DNA from: Ophiothrix spiculata
Lineage: Eukaryota; Echinodermata; Ophiuroidea; Amphilepidida; Ophiotrichidae
Reading direction: 5' to 3' (one strand)
DNA length: 22,413 nucleotides
Assembly (NCBI GenBank): GCA_000969725.1
Contig: JXSR01S033157.1
The notes beneath the pieces were generated by a model. The model did no database searches. It was not told where the DNA came from and was given only the letters and a program-made list of their open reading frames with translations. Made by a program: the position numbers and the translations under genes. Of this stretch, positions 9,585-18,900 are shown in pieces. Positions within the stretch are counted from its first letter, which is position 1. Each line of letters begins with the position of its first letter.

Positions 9585-10270
9585 AGGCCAAAGGGGAAAA
9601 AAGGGTTTGTCTCAGAAACCTTTGGCAAAAACGCTGTTCGCTATGCAATTTTTTATTTTTTTCAGGAAATTAGCTATACGGTATGCGCGCTTTCTTTTCT
9701 TTTTTTTTAACGCTCTCAAATTTGGATCGCCCAACTTACGTGTGTGAAGTACCGTCACTGTATGCGGTAGACGAAAACACAAAACAAAAAAAGTTGTAAA
9801 TAAATAAATCTCGCTTGAATTTAGGATAAAGTTACTGAAAATCGCAATGATTCAGTGGATTTATTTTGCATATTTTCTCCGTTTTTTCCATGTAGTGCCT
9901 GTTTTTCATACATGAGATCACCATTTTGTAATGGCCTTCCCAGCATGTAAAGTGTGTATACATGGTTCACTGGTACTCAAAACACTGGGTACCAATTTCA
10001 TTAAAACGAAGCTGCTGCGAATAATTTGCCTTCGGTCCGGTCGCATTCCGTAAAAAAATACGGTAGATACAAAGATTTGGCCCAGTTTCTAAGTACGATC
10101 CCGGCTGTTTGATAATTATGGGAGGTCTTGACAGTTGAAAGAAATCGTAAAATTCAAGGTAAAATTGCAACAGCAAATGACAGCAGTTTGGATGGCGGTC
10201 GATCGCTAAATTTATGTTCATATAGCAATGCGTGCGGGTTTCTGAGACAAACCTTTTTTTTTTTTGGCCT
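9585..10270. mobile_element. Non-autonomous TIR element (AGGCCAAA..GGTTTGTCTC), 686 bp
   Basis: The left end AGGCCAAAGGGG (A-run) then GGGTTTGTCTCAGAAACC, and the reverse complement of the right end AGGCCAAAAAAA then GGTTTGTCTCAGAAACC, match over about 35 bp. Inside, the left arm continues with ...GCTGTTCGCTATG and the right arm with GCATTGCTATATG. No transposase. Open frames 9967-10332 (minus) and 10128-10328 (plus) fall in the element. Confidence 0.8.
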
Positions 10271-10876
10271 ACGCAGCTTACAAAATAAAAACAATTATAA
10301 GCTAGTCTATGTTGTGATTTATTACTAGCCAAAGGTCAATGAATAGAGAAGCGTGATTATTTTATCTCTGTTTTATCTTATATTTCTGCCTTTCTGTAAA
10401 CATAACTGGAGATTAGTGGCCTATTTATCAAGGTCAAAGAGCTGTTCAGAACTTCATGCTAAGGTCAGAATATATTGTGATAATAATCATGAAACAAAGT
10501 AAATACAAGTTTGTATTAGATTTGATTTGAAAATTAAGATACAAAATAAAATATGACTAATTGACTCAAAAGGTTGTTTTGATTTGATGTTTTATTACAA
10601 TCTGAGCATTTTGAGATATTTATAATGTCAAATAAATAGAATACACTCACACAATTACAAGTGTACATAATTAAGACACTTTGAATTTATTTGTAAATCC
10701 AAAAATGTATAACAGTGAATTGTGAACAATAGACATCATGTTGAGATCAAACTTGAAGACCATCACCATTATGGAACCTACAAAATGGATTTATTTTTTG
10801 ACTTTATTTCCAGGATATTATTATTGTACATTTAAAATGAAGATGTGCGGAAGATGAGTTGTATCAGTATCCCAAG
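10271..10876. other. AT-rich intergenic DNA with three AGGTCA hexamers
   Basis: AGGTCA occurs near 10333, 10430 (as TCAAGGTCA) and 10461. No gene or mobile element was recognised. Confidence 0.4.
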
Positions 10877-11264
10877 CAAGGAAATTTTAAAGGGACATCT
10901 GCCTTCGCCACCATCGTGTTGTCGCTCATGGAGTTATTGTACCTCCGGATATATTCTTTAGCCGGATATCCAGGCAGATCGCATAATTCTTCACTTGATG
11001 CATATACAGCATGTGCATTTTTTGTTTCATGCGCAAACCGTGTCTGCGTTTCAAGTAGCGTGTATTATGACTTGCTCTGATCAATTTTCCTGCTAATCCG
11101 TTTCAAAGACTCTCAAAGTGTGGCACGAGGAGCCGCAAAATATGAGGTACAATTAATAGCTCATCCTCCATGAGCGACAATTCAAGATTGCTGCCATCGC
11201 ATAGGATTTGTAGGCAGTCAAATCAAAATAGCGGCAAAGGCAGATTCCCCTTAAAATGTCCCTG
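10877..11264. mobile_element. hAT-like MITE, copy 1 (388 bp)
   Basis: The left end CAAGGAAATTTTAAAGGGAC and the reverse complement of the right end CAGGGACATTTTAAGGGGA match, then both continue ATCTGCCTT(C/T)GCC. Inner inverted arms carry TCGCTCATGGA...TTATTGTACCTC and its complement. The core matches the element at 12038-12441 in reverse orientation, including AAACGCAGACACGGTTTGCG on the minus strand. Flanking octamers (ATCCCAAG and GTCCCTTT) share only four positions, so the target duplication is decayed or absent. The open frame at 10859-11080 is an artefact of this repeat. Confidence 0.8.
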
Positions 11265-12029
11265 GTCCCTTTGTCAAAAGTCATATTTATTTACTGAATA
11301 TTTTTGAAGATCGGATACAATTCTGTTACTAATTATCTTTTGAAAATTGTGTTTGAAACATGAATGCATACTGCTACATCTAAATTTGGTTATTTAGAAA
11401 ACATCTTAAATTCCAAAACACTAAAATATAATCAATATTTCCACAAGTGTATGAAATAATCCTCCAAACATGATAAAGGATGTAATTTGCAAAACTTATC
11501 ATTATTGAAATACAAACAAGATGAAATGTTACAAGCCTCTGAAGTATGGATTATTCTAAAGATCAAAGATCAGCCTCTATCTAGAACTAGTCATTGCGAA
11601 AGTAAACATTTCAAATTTCAGGGTAAACATCAATAGAAAACAAGGATAGTTTGTAGGGTCTCGCCTTATAAGTGTGTCAGAATGCCAAGACAATTTCCCA
11701 GGATTCAGCACTTTCCTGTTCTTTAATACAGCGAAACACTTTCCAGTAAAATGTCCTTAAACTTAATGGATACAATGTGCTGTCAGTGTTTGACCCTGTC
11801 TATCAAAATATTTTACCCCGAGTCCTAGGTCAACACTACAGGCACTATTTTGTCTTTGCAAAATAATAACACAAAGATCATCCTATAAATGGATAAAACA
11901 AAATAAAAAATGTTGTTCTTGATATGCAATCAGCTTTAACAATGTTAATAAACAAGATTAAATTGATTATGTTATGAGTTTCTATATTTGTATACTAAGG
12001 CTGTGATTGGCCCTTTAATTTTCAAAGAT
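11265..12029. other. AT-rich intergenic DNA, nothing recognised
   Basis: No splice-bounded coding sequence, RNA gene or TIR element can be supported here. Confidence 0.4.
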
Positions 12030-12449
12030 GGTGATACCAAGGAAGTTATAGGGGGGAACAGGGTTTCTCCGCCATTTTGATTTCATCGCCGTGTAAATCC
12101 TATGGGACGGCAGCCATCTTGGATTGTCGCTCATGGAGGGTGAGTTATTGTACCTCCGGCATTTTACGGCTCCGCTTGCAACACTTCGAGAGTCTTCGCA
12201 ATGGATTAGCGGGAAAATTAGCGTACTTTAATCAAAGCAAGTCGCAATGCACGCTACATGAAACGCAGACACGGTTTGCGCGTGAAACAAATTGCACACG
12301 CTGTATATGCGTCAGGTGAAGATTTACGCGATCTGCCTGGATTTCGGGTCAAATTCCAAATATATCCGGAGGTACAATAACTCTGCTCCATGAGCGACAC
12401 AAGATGGAGGAGAAAGCCTGTTCCCCCCTATAACTTCCTTGGGTGATAC
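12030..12449. mobile_element. hAT-like MITE, copy 2, with perfect 8-bp target-site duplication
   Basis: The element (12038-12441, 404 bp) starts CAAGGAAGTTATAGGGGGGA and ends in its reverse complement. It is flanked by GGTGATAC on both sides (12030-12037 and 12442-12449). An 8-bp duplication and CA(A/G)GG termini fit the hAT superfamily. Inner inverted arms contain TCGCTCATGGA and TTATTGTACCTCCGG. There is no transposase, so it was moved in trans. The open frame 12077-12319 is a repeat artefact. Confidence 0.92.
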
Positions 12450-12523
12450 TCACTTTGGTTTTCTTCCAGGCAATCGGATTATCAAAATTTCAAATGTATA
12501 GGACTGAAAGCACTTTTATCTTT

Positions 12524-12529
12524 TTTAAT
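12524..12529 (-). terminator. Weak candidate polyadenylation signal ATTAAA for the NRF-6-like gene
   Basis: TTTAAT on the plus strand reads ATTAAA on the minus strand, about 295 bp beyond the stop codon. It was chosen only because no closer AATAAA was seen; confidence is low. Confidence 0.25.
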
Positions 12530-12823
12530 ATATTACCGTACTATTGTACCGTTTTAAGAGTTGTGATTTTAAAGTTTAGTTCACCGGTGTTCCGCTAAGG
12601 TTTTTAAAAAAACTTGCGCCAGTTCGACCACAGTTAAAGAGGTGCTTTGACACAATCACCAGGTGAGGCTGATAATTAGTTAAATAAGGAAGAAAAGGTC
12701 TAAGTCTTTTCTCACACATTTTCAAAAACCTGTAACACCAATGTTCCAGGTTTCTGCATCATGATTTGCGCAACATACGACCTTGGCAGGAATACTGCAG
12801 TTCAGTCTATCGATGTCCATATA

Positions 12824-12985
12824 CTAGCAGTCTGATTGTCTTGATTTGTCTAGCTTGACTGGTGGTGTCGCCGCTTTCTTTGGTAGCAGTAATTTCTCTA
12901 GTGCCATAAATGGTGCTTCCGCACAGACAGACATAATATAAGCAGATGCGTAAGACAAGACAAGATGGCCTATGAAAAAGTAGAT
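12824..12985 (-). CDS. nrf-6-like: NRF-6-like gene, terminal coding exon
   Basis: Acceptor TTTTCAG|AT at 12986/12985, phase 0. Encodes 53 residues: IYFFIGHLVLSYASAYIMSV is a final membrane helix, then CAEAPFMALEKLLLPKK, the family's conserved 'E-P---LEK' end, and a short polar tail ...SRQSDC before TAG. Confidence 0.93.
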   Translation of the reverse strand: MYFFIGHLVLSYASAYIMSVCAEAPFMALEKLLLPKKAATPPVKLDKSRQSDC

Positions 12986-15900
12986 CTGAAAATAAAGAAA
13001 TGGTGAAAGTGTTGTAAGGTCTTTTTAGAGTGGATGAAGTTTTAATATTGAAAAAAAAATGTAAGTTATTTGTAGGCGGCTCTGCCTTCCTGACTTGATA
13101 ACTCCTTACAGGCTCAACATGTACTCAGGTTTTTTAATGCATGTGGCCTAAGTTCCTTCTGTCTACTCGTAGTATCATTCAAAGTCCTGCACCATCCTGT
13201 TGGAGTGTTGAACCATGAGCAGCCCATATTTAAACCATCACAGTCAATATAAGCTCCTTGTCTAAAATATAGCCACGCATAAGAACAGAGGGACACTTAA
13301 GCATCACTGGGATTCAAACTCAGAACCTTCCATGTTATAAGCGACCACTTTATTACTTATTGAACAAACTTGATCCATTGCATTTGGAGGTGATTCAAGT
13401 TTGTAAGGAATTGATGCCCATTTAGTGCAATGCGGTAAAAAAAGTTTTCTTTTTCTTCAAAATTGCAAATCGTATCTATTTTAAAATTTGTTGATCATAT
13501 TATGCTTGCATGATGATAATCTGAGTGCCGGGGGGGGGGGAGATAATAAAACTTACCATAGTGTAGTCTGTATAATGAATAGGCACTACTCTAGATAGGT
13601 AGTATGTATACATTATCATAATATGCAGTAGGTATGCACAGTATGTAAGTCTTGCTAGAGGCACCCATGCTGACCAACTTAGAATTGCAAATCGTGCCTA
13701 TTTTGAAATTTGTTGATTATGTTATACTCGCATGATGATAATCTGAGTGCGGGGGAGGGTGGGGGGGGAGATAATAAAACTTACCATAGTGTAGTCTGTA
13801 TAATGAATAGGCACTACTCTAGATAGGTAGTATGTATACATTATCATAGGATGTAGTAGGTATGCACAGTATGTAAGTCTTGCTAGAGGTACCCAGGCTG
13901 ACCAACTTAGAAGAGTATTCACTGGACCTGGAAGAAGGGAAGATATTTGGTTTCTTGTAAGATCAATAAACCAGGAGTTAGCTTGCATGCACAATATCAA
14001 TATTTCTTTCCAGTTGATATGGATAATCAGTGCGATAGCTTCATTCACAGTGGGCCTGCCACCTTAATTTTCAGGAAGAATGCTAATATTTTCATAGCTA
14101 CTATGCATCTTACTAAATTATTTAGTGAAATTGACAACAGAACATTATGTCAAAGGTGTAGGTTCCTATTTTATGATGTGTATAATTTACTTTAAACTGA
14201 TTGACCTTGACCTCTGAAATGCATTGTGGAAGGTTTCAACTTTAGCTTGTGTCTTGTTTTCTCCTGAAAGGCAAAAGAAAGTATGCCACCCTGAGGATGA
14301 GGCTGTTATGTAAATACAAAAGAAATGGAAAATAGGTATACCAATTAATTTTACATTTTGTGCTATATCTCCAAAACTATAAAGAATTTTGAGGTGAAAT
14401 TTTGGATTTATAATCAGAAAAATATGGGCTTTCATTTGACATCAAAAATATACTATTTCCGGTTGAGCCCTGGGGGATAAGAATGTGATCGGAACCTACA
14501 CCTTTCATTGACGACCACAGCTTGACCCTTATTGTGTGTTCAGAGTCCAGCAATTTCATCACTGCCACATCCCTCGATGCGCAGTCCTGAAAATTCAAAG
14601 CGCACTTTTCAAAATGCATGTAAAGACTACATATCGAGTGTTATTGCAGTGATGAAATTGCTGGACTCTGCATGCACCATTCATAATGTTTGCTCTGTAA
14701 TCCTCCAACCAATGCATCATTCAATAAGTGACAAAGGATTTTAAAAATATTTTTGTGGAATTCTAAAATTTTTCATAGCCATGAATCACATGATGCTTCA
14801 TTGTTTTACTGCAGTCACAGCAGCATTGTCGAAGAACCATATACCAATATATACACATATGGGCAATTTTAAATAATTTTGAACGTTTTAATATAATTTT
14901 TTTAACGTGTAGCAGTATATACAAAGACCATTTTCGCGGTACCTTTATTTTCCCGATAGCCGAGTTGAGCGCAAAATAAAAATAAAAGTAGCACAAAAAA
15001 TACAGTACGGTACTTGCCTCCATTTCCAGTAGCACAGGCAATACAAACCCATGCAACTGCTGATGACCAAAGGGTTCTAGACACAGTGTTGTAGAAAATT
15101 GCTTGGGCCTGAGTCTGAGGATGACCATGGAATGTTCTATATAGACCGTAGACCATGCCGATACCTGTTGCTATTGCATATGACCAACCAAGGAGGGTCG
15201 CCCACTGAAAACAAATGTATGAAACAAATGAAAGTATCATTCTGTATACTTGTTATTCATTTATAGTGTAGATTCCCTTACGCTGTACACCCTACCAAAA
15301 CCAAAGTCGGGTGTTCCCCCCAGATAAATTTGGATGTTAATTTCTACCATAAAGAAGTAGGTTTGTGAATACTTGTCCAGCTCCTTGCGGTGTTGTTTTA
15401 CGTTCTTTTTATTTATTTAACACCAATGTGCCTAAATAATTGATATTTTTTTTAATCTCGTGACTTAAATTTGACTTCCATCTAATATGTATTACATTCC
15501 AGGTAAATTTCTGTTTTCAATATGATATGGTGCTATCTTTCCCAGGTTATTTGACTTTCATGAATTGCATCCCTACATATCGTCATGTGAGTGCAAGAAA
15601 GTCATATCTTCAATATGGCTGCCACTATAGTATAGAATGCAAAAAATCCCTCAAAATTTCTCTAGCATATGTCAGTGGCTTTTGAAATGGTTCACCTGAA
15701 GAACCATTTCAAGAGCCACTCTGATGACTGTGTCACCTGAAGAACCATTTCAAGAGCCACTGACCCAAGACTGGACATTACACAGTGTGTAATGCAAATA
15801 TATGACAAATGGCAGCTATATGACTTTCTTGCACTCTAATGACGATATGTCATCATATGTTTTTTATTCAACAGATGCCCTATCTCTCACCTTTGGCATG

Positions 15901-18900
15901 CTCCAACGTTTATTCGCCCACAGATACAGTGCATAACCAGCAAGCATCCCCACTAAATAACTGTTGATTCTTGTCCATGGTTTGACGTAGATCAGATCAC
16001 CATCATTGGGATTTGTTGTGTTGCTGACGGCTCTGAAATGTTTTTTTGAAACATGATAAATATATATTTTGCAATATGACATGTACTATATCCCCAGCCT
16101 CTTTGGCCGCACACAACTTTACTCTGACCAAAGATCACTTACGGGGGTTTCAAGTTCTTCTTTCTCTTAGAAGAACCAGGTTTGTTTTCAGCGCATAGTA
16201 AAACAAAATTCTACCGCACAAAATGTCATCCTTTATTACAATGATATTTAATCCATTTCAACCTACTTCACTCATAAACAGCATACCCACGATGTACAGC
16301 TAGCGTCTAGCTAACAAGACGCTAACACAAACAGAGATGCTAAAGTTGATATTGTTTTGAGTTGCTGGTTTTTAGTTACACCGGCTATGTTTGCATCTTC
16401 ACAAAAATTGCACACCAATGACATACTCTGCCATGGGCTCTGACGGTAAGGGGATTTTAGTGTGCCTTTCTAAAGGCCTGTTGGTATATTTCATGAAATC
16501 CCCTGATAAGACCATAAAAGCGCCCTCACTTATCACAGGCTTTTCACATGTCATTCTTGTGTTCAATAGAAATCATTGTAGTTTTTGGCCAAATTTCACC
16601 GAAACTGGCGCACAAATCCTAGTCTTTGATTGACTGGCGATTACATCATGCTATTATCGATACCATTGACATAATTGAAATTAATTATTGGAAAATCGGC
16701 TCCGACTGGACTCAAAAGTTGATAGAAATATATTTTGTCCCCGAAAGCCACTGAGAGAGACTAGATTTTAGTGAGACTAAGTTTTTTAATACTACTGATA
16801 ATACGGCATCTAAATCAGTTTTGGTTCTTTCATTCTTGCAGTGCTTTTTGTCGCTATGTTTGTGTTAAAAATATGGTATAAGAAGGACTCATATTGTGTA
16901 ACATTACAACCAAAAGCAATTTTTTGTTTAGATAAGTGATAAAGTTTTTCACATATTCAACTTACTGTTGCGCTACACTTGGAACTAAATTTAAATTGTA
17001 TGACAAGACTGCTAGAGATGTGAAGCATGTAACAGCTAGCGTACCAATGGTTGTCAAACCTATAGCTGCATATCTGAAAATAAAAACAGAGTTTTAATAA
17101 TTTGAAGGTACTAGTTATGTACTTTTTTATTGATATCCTAATCACACATATCATTCCTGTTGTTGTCACATATTTACCATGTCTTTTTATCACAGGAGCC
17201 AGGCATAGAGAGCTGAACGTAATGTAATAAAATGGATTAAAAATTACTTGGTTTTGAAGGGCCTTTACTAATTCTACAACCATGTTGCTCCTTTTCTCCT
17301 TTATTTTATTTTTTTAACTTCATCAAAACTGACAAAATGTCACAATTTGTAAAATTTCACTACTAGCTGATAACATGCCATTTTCCACAGAAGCTCTTTT
17401 CATTAATCTTAATTCAACAATCAAAGGAATAATGGCACACTCCTATTTTTTAAAGGCATATGGTGCCAGTACTTGAAAGCTTATGAAACTACTAAATAGG
17501 GCAAATTTATCAACGCAAATTACAGTAATCATTACAAAATAGCTTTAAATTTATAGCATCTTTAACTTTCAAATAGTGTTTACTTTGTTTAAGAAAATAC
17601 CACCGGCACCAAAGTATTTCAGTTTGAGTTATGAGAATTTTCTGTACAAACCCAAAACATTTTGCATCATCAGGTTTTTATGTTAATGGTCCATCTATAA
17701 TAGTATCATGTAGTTTTCATGTTTAAGTTTTCTTTAAATTGCTTGCCACAGAGCTTTGATAGCCTCTTTTCAAAAAATAGGGATTTACATGAATATCACA
17801 CTAGACACGGTAATGACTTTATTCCAACGAGGAATAAAAAGGTTTTCTCAGATCAATCAATTAAAATGTCTGGTCCTATTCTTTGGAATGCAATCTATCT
17901 CAAAATAAAAAAATCAAAGTCAATAAAACACTTTCGTAAACAACTGAAGTGTCACCTCCTTTTAAATTATCATTAGCAAAACTTTGTTTGGAGCATAAGT
18001 GACTTTTGTAGTTTCTTTGTCTTTGTTTTGTATGTTGGTTTTTTTCTGGGTTGTGATTACATCATGATCAGGCCTTCCTGGCCTTTCAATCACATCCCCC
18101 ATATTGATTTGTTTGTTTTTCATGTACATTTTTTAATACGTTTGTAAATATTGATATGGAAAATAAAACTGTCTGAATGAATAGTTCTTATGAACTACCA
18201 AATATTTGGTGCCATGAGTCTTTGTTATCAATATAATCTGATATATAATTCCAATGTATTTTCTAAAATAATAGAGGTGTGCCGATGAAAAATCAATACA
18301 CCACACTTGTACTTTATTTGATGTCAAATGTTGTTATTGATTAGAAGATGCATTGGAATTAATGTAATAACAGACTTGTTGCACATATTATTTTGTAGCT
18401 CAAAAAGAAGTATAAACTGGCCCAATGAGGTTCCAATGTCTCATCATTTGCACTCACCTATAGAGAAAGTAGAGTATGATAGGGCTGATGACATAGAACT
18501 GCATATCATTAGCAAGGTACCAGGACCAGCCTAAGCACTGTATGGAGAAAGAAAATATAAACAAATTAGACAATACAGAGAGATAGGAAAAATTAATTTG
18601 AACCAAAATACTGTATTGATGGTCAGTTTCAGTTTATTTATAACAGTAACAATGAATATAATAATCAAAATGGAAAAATGGAAGGATGACCAAAAAGAAC
18701 AGTGCTCGTCAACAGCGGCGTAGCGAGGGTGTCCGGCGCCCGGGGCAAGAAGTGAAACTGCCCCCCCCCCCGAACTTGAAAAGGTACGCCAAAAAAATTA
18801 CCACAGCTTTGAAAACCCTGTTTGAAAAACTCCTCATTTTTGGCTAAAATGGGTAATTTCTGCTTAAATTTGCCCACATTTTGTTCCAGCGCTGCAAACA

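Noticed and set aside
12077..12319. 80-aa open frame (and 10859-11080)
   Set aside because: Both lie inside hAT-like MITEs and resemble each other only because the DNA repeats are related.
13947..14195. 82-aa plus-strand open frame
   Set aside because: It lies in an intron and the start of a MITE, with no motif and no splice context.
17719..17976. Host gene exon
   Set aside because: The protein matches the C-terminal layout of LINE reverse transcriptases, is antisense to the surrounding gene, and ends in a LINE-like 3' tail.
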